The notes beneath the pieces were generated by a model. The model was not told the origin of the DNA, ran no database searches, and saw only the letters and a program-made list of their open reading frames with translations. From Candidatus Scalindua sp. (GTDB lineage: Bacteria; Planctomycetota; Brocadiia; Brocadiales; Scalinduaceae): a stretch of 64,000 nt of DNA. This document shows, piece by piece, positions 1 to 8,521 of the stretch. Positions within the stretch are counted from its first letter, which is position 1. Each line of letters starts with the position of its first letter. The stretch covers positions 246,840 to 310,839 of the forward strand of contig JALDRB010000005.1 in assembly GCA_031316155.1 (NCBI GenBank), in the 5' to 3' direction. Position numbers and translations under genes: made by a program.

Positions 1-270
1 AATCGGAATGCCTATGTAACAAACGACGGCAAACAGATACCTTCTGACAAACCGGTAGAATTATGCGCCAAATGTCATGGCACGGTATATGCGGACTGGA
101 AAGTTGGCGCCCACGGCCGCACCAGCGGTTCTTGGAATAGAACAGAAAAAGGATGGCATTCGCTCGTCTGCATAGAATGCCATAACCCTCATGACCCTCA
201 GTTCCCGCAACTTGTCCCCATGTCAGCCCCTGCTGTCCCGGGCAGAAAAGCAGAAAAGGAGGCTCATTGA
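1..270 (+). CDS. Multi-haem c-type cytochrome, C-terminal part (5' end outside window)
   Basis: Frame 1 is open from the window edge to a TGA at 268-270 and gives 89 residues. They contain two haem-binding motifs, CAKCH and CIECH, followed by HNPHDPQ and a Pro/Ala/Lys-rich tail. The stop is followed directly by the ATG of the Fe-S gene, so the two are surely co-transcribed. Multi-haem cytochromes paired with a HybA/DsrO-type ferredoxin and an NrfD protein usually pass electrons between quinol and periplasmic redox proteins. The total haem number cannot be known from this fragment. The call as cytochrome is firm; the subfamily is open. Confidence 0.85.
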   Translation, partial: NRNAYVTNDGKQIPSDKPVELCAKCHGTVYADWKVGAHGRTSGSWNRTEKGWHSLVCIECHNPHDPQFPQLVPMSAPAVPGRKAEKEAH

Positions 271-1227
271 ATGTCTGAAAAAACTACCGGAAAGAGCGCC
301 GCAGGCAAAAAGGAGATGTTTAAGCCCTTAAGCAGGAGAAGTTTTCTCAAAGCAGGTGCATTGGGTTCACTTTTAATTGGAGGCACCAGTGCGGCAATGC
401 TTCCGCTTCGCAAATTTAAGAACGATACATCGCTAGAAACCTTCTTCCAGCAGCATTATGAACGTCTGACCCCAGGAAGAATGGAAAGAATACTGAAACG
501 CATTGAAAATGAGGTAAAAGAGCGGCACGGAATAGAAGCCCGCGTGAAAGATCCAAAACCAATCCCTGACGTTCAATTTGCATATGCGTTAAATATCAGT
601 CGTTGTGTGGGATGCCGACGTTGCGTGCATGCCTGTGTTGAGGAAAATAATCAATCAAGAGATCCTGAAATCCAGTATATTAGAGTACTGGAAATGCCGG
701 ATGGTACCTTTGATGTTGAAAAATCTAATCACGATTACGCTCCGGATACCGTGCCCACCGAAGGGAAATATTATATGCCGGTTCAGTGTCAGCAGTGTGA
801 GAACCCACCATGCGTAAAAGCTTGTCCGGTGGGAGCAACATGGAAAGATGACGATGGTATTGTTGTTATTGACTATGACTGGTGTATTGGCTGCCGATAT
901 TGCGAAGCAGCGTGTCCCTATTGGGCGCGCCGATTCAATTTTGCCGAACCAAAAATCCCAAAGGAGCAGATTAATCCCGAAATGGCATACCTTGGCAATC
1001 GAATTCGCCCCAAAGGAACCATGGAAAAATGTACCTTTTGTCTCGGAAGGGTGCGCAATGGACTCCTTCCAAAATGTTCTGAAGCGTGCCCGGCCGGTGC
1101 AAGGCAATTTGGAAATCTTTTGGATCCAGATAGTGTTATCAGGCATATATTGCGGGAAAAAAGAGTGTATGTATTTAAAGAGGAAGTGGGAACTCGGCCA
1201 AAGTTCTATTATTGGTTTGATAAATAG
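271..1227 (+). CDS. Tat-exported ferredoxin subunit with four [4Fe-4S] clusters (HybA/DsrO/NrfC family)
   Basis: The 318-residue protein starts with a twin-arginine signal (SRRSFLKAG at residues 21-29, followed by a hydrophobic stretch), so it is folded before export. Sixteen cysteines form four ferredoxin groups: C112/115/118/122, C173/176/181/185, C205/208/211/215 and C254/257/269/273. This is the pattern of electron-transfer subunits that link periplasmic oxidoreductases to NrfD-type membrane proteins. It starts right at the stop of the upstream cytochrome, and the next gene encodes the NrfD partner after a long 275-nt gap. A role as electron wire between haem protein and quinone pool is inferred from family and context. 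Confidence 0.92.
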   Translation: MSEKTTGKSAAGKKEMFKPLSRRSFLKAGALGSLLIGGTSAAMLPLRKFKNDTSLETFFQQHYERLTPGRMERILKRIENEVKERHGIEARVKDPKPIPDVQFAYALNISRCVGCRRCVHACVEENNQSRDPEIQYIRVLEMPDGTFDVEKSNHDYAPDTVPTEGKYYMPVQCQQCENPPCVKACPVGATWKDDDGIVVIDYDWCIGCRYCEAACPYWARRFNFAEPKIPKEQINPEMAYLGNRIRPKGTMEKCTFCLGRVRNGLLPKCSEACPAGARQFGNLLDPDSVIRHILREKRVYVFKEEVGTRPKFYYWFDK

Positions 1228-1502
1228 TGGTTGAACGGAAACTACCCATCTACTGCGTTGCTGTGATAAGTAATTAAAAATCTGGAACTTAAGCACGTTC
1301 AGGTTGTGAAATAATTACGGGCCTTGTATCCTGGCAGTTTTAGTTTATCGGCCGTGTTTTTGTTCATGGAGCAAGTAGACAATGGCTAAGGGTTCGCGAT
1401 AAAATATAAAATTGTTTCCCCCGAACCTTAAACGAAAATATTCACTTTACTGGATTAATTGTTCTCAGTTGGCCCGATACATTCTTGACCTGGAGGTAAA
1501 AG

Positions 1503-2774
1503 ATGGAAAAAATTGAAAACGGTGAGGTTCATAAAGAGGCGATCTCTGGATCACTCTCTAACTATGGATTGTTTCTCCTCCGAGCCGTAAGGCTCAGTTT
1601 TAGAGGACACATCGCTTTCTATTCCTGGATGATTTTCTTGACCATTCTTTCTTTCTTCGGACTCCGGGCTTATTGTAATCAGTTCGTTGAAGGATTAATC
1701 ACAACCGGGATGACGGATCAAGTCTCCTGGGGAGTCTATATTGCTAACTTTACTTTCCTTGTTGGAATGGCAGCAGCGGCAGTTATGCTTGTTATACCCG
1801 CCTATCTATACAAAGAGGAGGAGATGCACAATATCGTTATTTTCGGTGAATTGTTTGCTGTCGCAGTAATGATAATGTGCATGCTTTTCGTTACGGTGGA
1901 TCTGGGTCGTCCGGGACGCTTCTGGCATTTAATTCCCGTAATCGGACGCTTCAATTTTCCCATATCAATGCTCAGTTGGGATGTGGTAGCACTTACGGGG
2001 TATTTTATCATAAATGCTCATGTCTGCGGTTACCTCCTCTATATGAAATATCTTGGTCAGAAACCAAGTAAATGGCTGTACATGCCTTTTATTATCTTAT
2101 CTATTGTCTGGGCTGTTTCAATCCATACGGTCACCGCATTTCTTTACGTTGGGATTGCAGGTCGTCCGTTCTGGAATTCGGCAATTGTAGCGCCGCGCTT
2201 CATTGCATCTGCCTTTACTGCCGGTCCAGCATTTATGATCGTTGCTTTTCAGATTATTCGCAGTACTACTGGATATCATATTGGAGACCGTGTTTTTCAA
2301 CTCCTCAGACAGATTGTGACAATATCACTATTGATCAGCCTCTTTCTGTTCGGATGTGAAATATTCAAAGAGTTTTACAGCCAGTCACTGCACAATGCGA
2401 GTGCACGGTACCTGTTTTTCGGGCTTCACGGACATTATGCACTTGTACCATGGATATGGTCAGCGATTGCCATGGAAGTCGCCGCCGTAATAATCCTCCT
2501 TAGTAGGTTTTCTAAGACCCCGGCCAGACATATTTGGTTAAATCTTGCATGCATTATGGCAACAGTAGGAATTTGGATAGAAAAAGGCCCGGGGTTAATT
2601 ATTCCTGGCTTCTTACCGACACCGCTGGGTGAAATCGTAGAGTATACTCCGACTCTTAATGAAACCATTGTTTGTGTTGGGATTTGGTCAATCGGCATAC
2701 TTCTCTTCAGTTGGATGTTACGTCTTGCGATTCCGATTACGTCGGGTATGTTTCATGCAACGGAAGATCGGTAG
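1503..2774 (+). CDS. NrfD/DsrP/HmeB-type integral membrane quinol-interacting subunit
   Basis: The 423-residue protein is almost wholly hydrophobic, with about ten predicted transmembrane segments. It carries family hallmarks such as the SWGVYIANFTFLVG segment near residues 76-89, VDLGRPGRFWH near 132-142 and SMLSWD near 155-160. NrfD proteins bind quinone in the membrane and exchange electrons with a ferredoxin subunit, here the upstream gene. A GGAGG ribosome-binding site lies about 5 nt before the ATG. The gap of 275 nt upstream and 298 nt downstream is long for an operon and leaves room for internal promoters, but gene order argues for one functional complex. Confidence 0.9.
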   Translation: MEKIENGEVHKEAISGSLSNYGLFLLRAVRLSFRGHIAFYSWMIFLTILSFFGLRAYCNQFVEGLITTGMTDQVSWGVYIANFTFLVGMAAAAVMLVIPAYLYKEEEMHNIVIFGELFAVAVMIMCMLFVTVDLGRPGRFWHLIPVIGRFNFPISMLSWDVVALTGYFIINAHVCGYLLYMKYLGQKPSKWLYMPFIILSIVWAVSIHTVTAFLYVGIAGRPFWNSAIVAPRFIASAFTAGPAFMIVAFQIIRSTTGYHIGDRVFQLLRQIVTISLLISLFLFGCEIFKEFYSQSLHNASARYLFFGLHGHYALVPWIWSAIAMEVAAVIILLSRFSKTPARHIWLNLACIMATVGIWIEKGPGLIIPGFLPTPLGEIVEYTPTLNETIVCVGIWSIGILLFSWMLRLAIPITSGMFHATEDR

Positions 2775-3072
2775 TTTTGGCCCAACCATAGATTTTCCGT
2801 TCACTGGTTCACCGTTGAATTTCTGATTACAGACTGTGGAGTATTCTCATTGCTACATTAACAATGTAAAAAGTGGGAATTTTCAAAAATCGTCGTCTGC
2901 CGTCCGCCTGTACGTGTCGCACGCAGAGAGGTGTTCGGCACAGGCAGACAGGTTTTCATTTAATAACCCGGCCGAGCCGGAATACATTGGAATTTTATCG
3001 CTTTTTGATCCTGGCCTGTCCAGGGAGGCGTAATAAGAATACATTTTTTATGATTAAGGGAGGTCTTAGATT
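2775..3072. repeat. Intergenic spacer with REP-like palindrome
   Basis: The 298-nt gap between the NrfD-like gene and the octaheme gene holds a degenerate palindrome at about 2903-2952 that pairs CGCCTGT with ACAGGCAG. It matches the GC-rich repeat seen again at 10834-10860, 29069-29102, 35997-36028 and 62831-62863. No convincing reading frame was found. A good ribosome-binding site (AGGGAGG) for the next gene lies at its 3' end. Confidence 0.5.
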
Positions 3073-4551
3073 ATGAAACAATTTCACTATCTCTTGTTTG
3101 CTTTTCTGGTAGGAGCACTCTTCTTTAGGTCGACCCCGGTTACTGCAGCATTCTCGCCAGCTACTATAACTCCAGAGTCTGCAGAGTGCATCCAGTGTCA
3201 CAAAAAAGAGTCGAATACCCTTTACCAGCAGTGGGGCGCCAGCAAGCATTTTGGGGCGAATATCGGGTGTTATGAATGCCACGCCGCAGAGGAGGGTGAT
3301 GTTGACGCCTTCCAGCATGATGTAAAATTAGAAGATGGTTCGACTTACAAAGGAAAACTTATTTCTATTATCGTCAGTCCACGTGACTGCGGTAAATGCC
3401 ATGAACGCGAAGTAATGGAGTTTTCTGAATCTCACCATGCTTATGCCGGTAACATTATGGGTTCTCTCGACAATGTACTTGCAGAAGTCGTGGAAGGGAA
3501 TAATGGATTTGTAACCGAAGGGTTTCCTGAAGGGGTATCTGCCGCAGCCGTAAACGGATGCTGGCAGTGTCACGGCAGCATCGTTAAGGTTCTCCCCGAC
3601 GGCAAGCTGGACCCTGCAACGTGGCCCAACACAGGTATCGGGCGAATCAATCCTGATGGTTCCAAAGGTTCTTGTTCAGCCTGCCATTCACGACATATTT
3701 TCTCTGTAAAGCAGGCCAGACATCCTGAAAACTGCGGCAAATGCCATATGGGACCGGACCATCCCCAGATGGAAATTTATCAGGAATCAAAGCATGGTAT
3801 TGCATTCTATGCCAATATTGACAAGATGAATCTAGACAATCCTAAATGGATACTTGGAGAAGACTACAACGCCGCGCCAACATGTGCAACCTGTCACATC
3901 TCTGCAACATCAAATCAGCCGGTAACTCACGATGTCGGAATGCGGATTTCCTGGAACAACAGACCAATAATATCCGTACGTCCTGAAGTCGCTGATAAAA
4001 AAATGGGCCTTCCTGGTGCGAATGTGAACTGGCAGACCAGAAGAGGAAATATGCAGGATGTCTGCCGCAACTGTCACAACCAACCGTTTGTCAGCGGATT
4101 CTACAGGCAATACGATTCATTGCTTGATTTATACCATGAGAAGTTTGCGAGTCCCGGTATAGAGCTCATGGCAATTTCTGCACCGCTTCGGGAACCAGTA
4201 GAATTCTCTAATAAGATTGATTTTACCTGGTTTGAGCTCTGGCACCATGAAGGCAGGAGAGCAAGACATGCAGCTGCAATGAGCGGACCCGACTGGACGC
4301 ATTGGCACGGAACCTATGATATTGCCAAAAACTTTTATTCTCATTTTATCCCTGAGCTTGAAGAGTTAATAGAGAAGGGAAAAAATTCAACTGATACGAA
4401 AAGAGTTGAGGCAGCAAAAGCAACCGAAGAACGGTTGAATGAGATCATGAACAGCAAGAATCACAAATGGTATTTGAACAAAATGGACACTGAAGAAAGT
4501 GAAAGACGCAAAGCACGCCAGGCTGATTTTAAAGCTCGTTACGCGAAGTAA
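3073..4551 (+). CDS. Octaheme c-type cytochrome of the hydroxylamine oxidoreductase (HAO-like) family
   Basis: The 492-residue protein has a Sec signal peptide (hydrophobic core at residues 5-18, likely cleavage after TAA near 26) and exactly eight CxxCH motifs starting at C39, C66, C106, C163, C201, C221, C271 and C331. Count, spacing and the C-terminal WHGTYDIAKNFYSHFIPE segment (411-428) fit the HAO family. In HAO the fourth haem, here CWQCH at 163-167, is the catalytic P460 site when a tyrosine cross-link is present; Y415 and Y422 lie in the right region, but which if any aligns with the cross-linking residue needs an alignment. Oxidative (hydroxylamine) or reductive (nitrite/NO) direction is therefore open. 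The Fe-S and NrfD genes upstream favour electron supply from quinol, hence reduction; this is inference. Confidence 0.93.
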   Translation: MKQFHYLLFAFLVGALFFRSTPVTAAFSPATITPESAECIQCHKKESNTLYQQWGASKHFGANIGCYECHAAEEGDVDAFQHDVKLEDGSTYKGKLISIIVSPRDCGKCHEREVMEFSESHHAYAGNIMGSLDNVLAEVVEGNNGFVTEGFPEGVSAAAVNGCWQCHGSIVKVLPDGKLDPATWPNTGIGRINPDGSKGSCSACHSRHIFSVKQARHPENCGKCHMGPDHPQMEIYQESKHGIAFYANIDKMNLDNPKWILGEDYNAAPTCATCHISATSNQPVTHDVGMRISWNNRPIISVRPEVADKKMGLPGANVNWQTRRGNMQDVCRNCHNQPFVSGFYRQYDSLLDLYHEKFASPGIELMAISAPLREPVEFSNKIDFTWFELWHHEGRRARHAAAMSGPDWTHWHGTYDIAKNFYSHFIPELEELIEKGKNSTDTKRVEAAKATEERLNEIMNSKNHKWYLNKMDTEESERRKARQADFKARYAK

Positions 4552-4630
4552 CTCTGCTGTACCACAAGAGAGGAATGATGGGAAACTTTGAATCAGGAAC
4601 CATTATTAGGGTTAACGAGCCAGATTTTTC

Positions 4631-4666
4631 GACTCCGCTCAGTGTGACATCATGCCGAGCGGAGTC
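4631..4666. repeat. Perfect 10-bp inverted repeat (REP-like or terminator)
   Basis: GACTCCGCTC at 4631-4640 and its exact complement GAGCGGAGTC at 4657-4666 flank a 16-nt loop, 80 nt after the octaheme gene. It resembles widespread REP-type hairpins. No T-run follows on the plus strand, but a TTTTT tract precedes it, so it could also help end minus-strand transcripts. Confidence 0.6.
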
Positions 4667-4705
4667 CGGGTGTATCAAACATTGAAATTCCTGTTTATAT
4701 CTCAA

Positions 4706-4970
4706 TTATTGCCTGCCGTGCGGTTCCCTGAAACGAACTTTGCCTCCTATCAAGACTGACACAAGATGAAGAAGTTCTCTGTTCTCAAAGATGATCTTGA
4801 TAGTAGCTGTCATTGGTATAACCAGGATCATTCCCCAGAAACCCCAGAGCCACCCCTGGAAGATTAGTCATGCTAATACAACAAGAGGACTCAGATTTAG
4901 TTTAAAGCCGATTATCTTGGGTTCAATAAATTGGTATTTTTTGTTGATCAGACGAGTGTTGTAAAGTTTG
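4706..4970 (-). pseudogene. C-terminal remnant of an AI-2E family (PerM-like) transporter
   Basis: Reading the minus strand gives FIEPKIIGFKLNLSPLVVL, an in-frame TGA after LVVLA, then LIFQGWLWGFWGMILVIPMT and TIKIIFEN, ending at a stop at 4706-4708. This is the conserved last membrane segment and tail of AI-2E/PerM exporters, which usually have about 350 residues. Only about 80 codons remain, with an internal stop and no start codon. It is a clear relic. No rest of the gene was found nearby. Confidence 0.7.
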
Positions 4971-5064
4971 CGGAATATACTATTCCCATTGGTGCTGAGC
5001 AAAGAAAAATGGTTGAAAATACATTATTGTAAAAACACCAATGAGAAGAGATGAGGACGAGACA

Positions 5065-5634
5065 ATGATAATACGTTGCGATTGGTGCACATCAAGTCAG
5101 CTTTATATTGATTACCATGACAATGAATGGGGTGTACCCGTACACGATGACAGAAAGCTGTTTGAGTTCCTTGTTCTGGAGGGTGCGCAGGCGGGCCTCA
5201 GCTGGCAAACCGTTTTAAAGAAAAGAGAAAATTATCGCAGGGCATTCAATAATTTTGACATCATGAAGGTATCCCGATATGGCAACAGGAAAATAGAGGC
5301 ACTCCTGCAGGATGAGGGGATCATTCGAAACAGACTTAAAATAGTATCCGCAATACATAACGCAAAAAGATTCCTTGAAGTTCAGAAAGAATTCGGATCC
5401 TTTAACTCTTATATCTGGAAATTTGTTGCCGGAAAACCAATCGTTAACCGATATACATCTGTTAAGGAGATCCCGGCGACAACAGAAATATCTGACACAA
5501 TGAGCAGGGATTTAAAAAAAAGGGGGTTCACATTTGTGGGCTCAACAATCTGCTATGCCCATATGCAGGCAACCGGCATGGTAAATGACCATATCATGAA
5601 TTGCCATCGGTACCATGAAATCAACGCTCTTTGA
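5065..5634 (+). CDS. tag: DNA-3-methyladenine glycosylase I (Tag)
   Basis: The protein excises 3-methyladenine from alkylated DNA in base-excision repair. From the ATG at 5065 it has 189 residues, the usual family length. It begins MIIRCDWC and carries the zinc snap residues C5, H18, H176 and C180 (spacing as in Tag enzymes), plus the conserved LFEFLVLEGAQAGLSWQTVL segment with its active-site glutamate. An upstream in-frame ATG at 5041 would add eight charged residues that Tag lacks, and GATGAGGA sits just before the 5065 start, so 5065 is preferred. It stands alone, between a pseudogene and a transposase unit. Confidence 0.93.
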   Translation: MIIRCDWCTSSQLYIDYHDNEWGVPVHDDRKLFEFLVLEGAQAGLSWQTVLKKRENYRRAFNNFDIMKVSRYGNRKIEALLQDEGIIRNRLKIVSAIHNAKRFLEVQKEFGSFNSYIWKFVAGKPIVNRYTSVKEIPATTEISDTMSRDLKKRGFTFVGSTICYAHMQATGMVNDHIMNCHRYHEINAL

Positions 5635-5667
5635 GAAAACTAAATGCATGTAGTGGTTGTTGGGGTT

Positions 5668-6713
5668 ATTGGGGTCAGACCTTCATTATTCAACAAATAT
5701 CTGTTTGTTTAATGCTTCAATCTCCTTCTGGAGTTTTTTTTCTGTTTTTATCCTGGCTTCAACCCGCTTCAGCGTCTCGCTTACCGTCGACCCCTTTATC
5801 CCAAAATATCTTCCAATTTCGCTATTCTTCGTTTTGCTCCCTATTTTTGCTAGATATATAGCTATGTACCGTTCCTCATTTCCTCTGCCTTTTTTCAATA
5901 ACTCCTCTTCCTTTTTACCGTAATACCTACAACAGATTTTTATCACTTTATCTGGAGGTATGGATTTCCTGAGCCTTTTTAACTGCGGAATCTCCTCATC
6001 AGATTTCCTCCCCTCTAACATACCCTTTATTTTCTCTCTGAATGTTTTACTACCGAGAAGAAATCCTGCTTCCACATCTTCCATCGGATTATTCTCTTCT
6101 CCTATACCTTCCCTCAAAAACTCTCTGTACGCCATTACCGCAGCAGTTCTCGTGCGGGCGAAGCGGGAAAGTGTTTCCGCAGTATCTACCATAGATTCTT
6201 TTTCCCGAGAAGCACCAATATATTCGCCGTAGCTTGTCCATCTATAGTCCTCCGGGGCATTCACAATTCCAGCTCGTACCGGATTTAAATGAATATATCT
6301 TGACAGGGCAACCAGGTAGGTTTCTCTGTCCACGATTATCCCTTTAAATCTTCCCTGAAACAGATGACCAGATCTTTTATGCCTCCTGTTTATGTATACC
6401 GTATAACTCGTGTTAATATTCTGCATGATCTGAGAGATATTTGCCTTTGGTGTTTCAAGAAAAAGATGATAATGATTTTCCATCAAGGCATATGCATGGA
6501 TGAGGTATCCATATCTCTCCTTTGTCCTTCTTAAGATATCCAGAAACTGTTCTCTGTCTTTGCCATCAAAGAATATTCTGTCTCTCAGATTGCCTCGTGA
6601 TGTGATGTGGTAAAAGGCACCTTCAAATTCCAGTCGCAATGGTCTCGCCATAATCCAGCATTGTACCAATTACGCGAAACCTGTCAATTGAAAAATGAAG
6701 GTCTGACCCCAAT
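5668..6713 (-). mobile_element. RAYT transposase unit bounded by 20-bp perfect terminal inverted repeats
   Basis: The segment is framed by TTGGGGTCAGACCTTCATT-type ends: positions 5668-5687 and 6694-6713 are perfect 20-bp inverted complements. The transposase reading frame fills the interior, and its stop codon overlaps the left repeat. The right repeat ends 7 nt before the stop codon of the SLATT-like gene. Y1 transposases usually act on hairpins rather than on simple terminal inverted repeats, so the symmetry is notable. No obvious target duplication is visible. Confidence 0.75.
5686..6651 (-). CDS. REP-associated tyrosine transposase (Y1/HUH, IS200-like)
   Basis: The 321-residue protein has the TnpA_REP/Y1 fold in its first 150 residues: it begins MARPLRLEFEGAFYH, contains the HUH motif in LMENHYHLFLE, and the SRYIHLNPVRAG motif. 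The C-terminal half (about 190-321) looks like a DnaA-type/helix-turn-helix DNA-binding extension (GRYFGIKGSTVSETLKR). Such proteins nick single-stranded hairpins and spread REP palindromes. The start was set at the MARPL methionine; six extra residues upstream are unlike the family. It may have mobilised the palindromic repeats in this window, which is inference. Confidence 0.9.
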   Translation of the reverse strand: MARPLRLEFEGAFYHITSRGNLRDRIFFDGKDREQFLDILRRTKERYGYLIHAYALMENHYHLFLETPKANISQIMQNINTSYTVYINRRHKRSGHLFQGRFKGIIVDRETYLVALSRYIHLNPVRAGIVNAPEDYRWTSYGEYIGASREKESMVDTAETLSRFARTRTAAVMAYREFLREGIGEENNPMEDVEAGFLLGSKTFREKIKGMLEGRKSDEEIPQLKRLRKSIPPDKVIKICCRYYGKKEEELLKKGRGNEERYIAIYLAKIGSKTKNSEIGRYFGIKGSTVSETLKRVEARIKTEKKLQKEIEALNKQIFVE

Positions 6714-6719
6714 GTTGGT

Positions 6720-7577
6720 TCATATCATTTCTAATTCTATTCTTGCCGTGCTGCCGGGAGATATTTGAAACGCATTTTCTGCCTGTACTATCTTATCCCC
6801 AACCTTACCCTCTACCCTGATTGTATGTATCCCTGAAGTCAAATCCTGCAGTGCTGCTGTCTGCCCCCGGTAAAGCCTCTGGCTGCCTCCATCAATTGAA
6901 AGCTTCCATCCGTCATTACACTTGTCTCCATTGTTTACCACAACATTAGCACCGCCCAGCATGACAACTGCAGCCTGTGCTTTTGCAGCATCATCGATAT
7001 GTTTCAATGCAGACTGAAATTCCTGTTTCCATGCCATCATCTCGTTATTAAGAATAATATTAATTTGTGAAAGGAATGTTTTACAACGCGACAACATGCC
7101 TTGGACCTGTTCATCATTCGGGTCTGTCCCCTTCAAATTTGCTTTTTGAATTTCCCAGTCCAATTGGAATTCCTGCAGGGCACTGCGTATTTGTAATTCT
7201 GTAGTCAGAAAACGTATCCACGCACTCGAAAATCCGAAAAATTTGTCAAGCCCGACATGGGCAGCTGCAACCAGCAGCGCTACCGAAGCCCATGCAGGAG
7301 AAATATTTGGAATTCCCTTCGAGGTAAATATCTGAGACAAGAGAGGAATAAGTCCCGCAAAAGTCGTTGCAACAATGGCTGTTAAACGCAGGGATCGAGC
7401 CCAGATACGTTTTGATTTCTTTTTGCTGAGATACCAGGCAATGGCTCTCTGTGCTTCAGATGATACGTACTTAAAAACCTTTTCGAGTGAAATTGTGCGT
7501 TCTTGAGAGGCCCAGGAGAGATCTTCCATAACGATAAAATTTAAGTCTGTTTCTGTTACTGTACTCTTTGCCATCAT
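6720..7577 (-). CDS. SLATT-like two-TM protein with C-terminal beta-sandwich domain
   Basis: The 285-residue protein has a basic amphipathic helix (YLSKKKSKRIWARSLRL, about 49-65), two membrane segments (about 66-83 and 95-112), then a long helical region with FFGFSSAWIRFLTTELQ. This matches SLATT-family proteins, predicted pore-forming effectors of bacterial conflict systems. The last 70 residues (WKLSIDGG to IELEMI) look like a PEGA- or carboxypeptidase-regulatory-like beta domain, an uncommon addition. The upstream neighbour, 12 nt away, is an M78-type peptidase. AAAGGAA precedes the tandem ATGs at 7577 and 7574. The family call rests on remembered motifs; the function is not known. Confidence 0.65.
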   Translation of the reverse strand: MMAKSTVTETDLNFIVMEDLSWASQERTISLEKVFKYVSSEAQRAIAWYLSKKKSKRIWARSLRLTAIVATTFAGLIPLLSQIFTSKGIPNISPAWASVALLVAAAHVGLDKFFGFSSAWIRFLTTELQIRSALQEFQLDWEIQKANLKGTDPNDEQVQGMLSRCKTFLSQINIILNNEMMAWKQEFQSALKHIDDAAKAQAAVVMLGGANVVVNNGDKCNDGWKLSIDGGSQRLYRGQTAALQDLTSGIHTIRVEGKVGDKIVQAENAFQISPGSTARIELEMI

Positions 7578-7588
7578 ACGTTCCTTTC

Positions 7589-8119
7589 TTAAATAACGGT
7601 ATCAAAAATTGTAGTCTTTATCGCCCGTTTATCCCTCCAGCTTTCCACCAGATCGTCTGCTTCCCGTTCCATAACACCCATATTTATTTTTTTCTTTCGA
7701 TGGTGACCAAGGATAAAATGTGCAATCTCGTGAGCAACAACATCCATTTTTCTCTCTTTCGGATACTTTTTAAAATTCAGAATAATAAAGTGCAGTACTA
7801 TCTGTCCATGATAAAATTCTCCTGTCTGTTTAAAATCTTTTTTTCTCAATTGTACCGAACCGTTAAATCTGAAAGTCACTCCTTCGGTACTCAAGCTGAT
7901 AAAGAGAACTTCATCTAATGTTTTTTTCTCACGTTAGGAGGCAGCTTGAGAAGTGTTTCAACAACAATGCGTTTTCTCTTTTCATCCTCGGGTGTATCAC
8001 CGAAAAATTTCAAATTATAAAGTACTCCCGTAAAAGAACTCTTTTCATCGTCTTCCGATATCCGTTTCTTCAGCTTGTGTTCTCTCCTGAGTGTTTTTTG
8101 CTGTTTTTCTTTTCGCCAT
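7589..8119 (-). pseudogene. ImmA/IrrE-like (M78) metallopeptidase, apparently frameshifted twice at homopolymers
   Basis: The C-terminal 100 residues carry the zinc motif HEIAHFILGHH and a downstream EREADDL that may supply the third ligand, as in ImmA/IrrE peptidases that cleave regulators. No ATG starts this part. Upstream, with GGGAGG at 8127-8132, ATG 8117-8119 begins MAKRK; an extra T in the run 8104-8108 moves the frame, and a missing base in the seven-T run 7921-7927 moves it back into TLDEVLFISLSTEG and the peptidase. Correcting both gives one protein of about 175 residues. As written it is broken; sequencing error is likely. It is co-oriented with the SLATT-like gene, 12 nt away. Confidence 0.65.
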
Positions 8120-8171
8120 CACAACGACCTCCCAATAAAAAAAGACTCAGAGGGTAGTATCTTAGTAACAA

Positions 8172-8194
8172 TATACTCATCTCGTAATGGTTTT
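8172..8194. repeat. Single end of the TA-flanked MITE family
   Basis: TATACTCATCTCGTAATGG followed by TTTT is the right-end sequence (reverse orientation) of the MITE found complete at 15762-15874 and elsewhere. The other end is missing. The rest of 8195-8521 is AT-rich, shows no gene, and includes at about 8318-8360 a GTTTGAAAACC...ATGTAACAA segment that recurs at about 29350-29390 upstream of the SIR2-like gene. Confidence 0.6.
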
Positions 8195-8521
8195 ATTATA
8201 CATTTTATAACCTTTAAGTCTCAAATTTCTTGTTTTACGTGTAACAACACAGTTGAAACCGGAATCAAACAGCTTTATAATTTGGCTATTCTTTTTTCTA
8301 CACATTTATACAAAAAAGGAACGTTTGAAAACCACAGGTATTTATGTAACAATCCGGCCAATCCAAAAAAATCAGAAATTTAGTTGACAAAATAAGTAGA
8401 TGCCTCTTTTTTGGATATATGATAGAATAGGTACCGAGACTTTAGATATTTCATCGTTTCCTGGTTGCGTTCAATCAGTCTAATCCAATGAAGTTGTTAC
8501 TGATAAGAGAAGGAAATTATC

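Noticed and set aside
655..1296. Long minus-strand open frame opposite the ferredoxin gene
   Set aside because: It mirrors the codons of the well-supported Fe-S gene and has no motif or ribosome-binding site.
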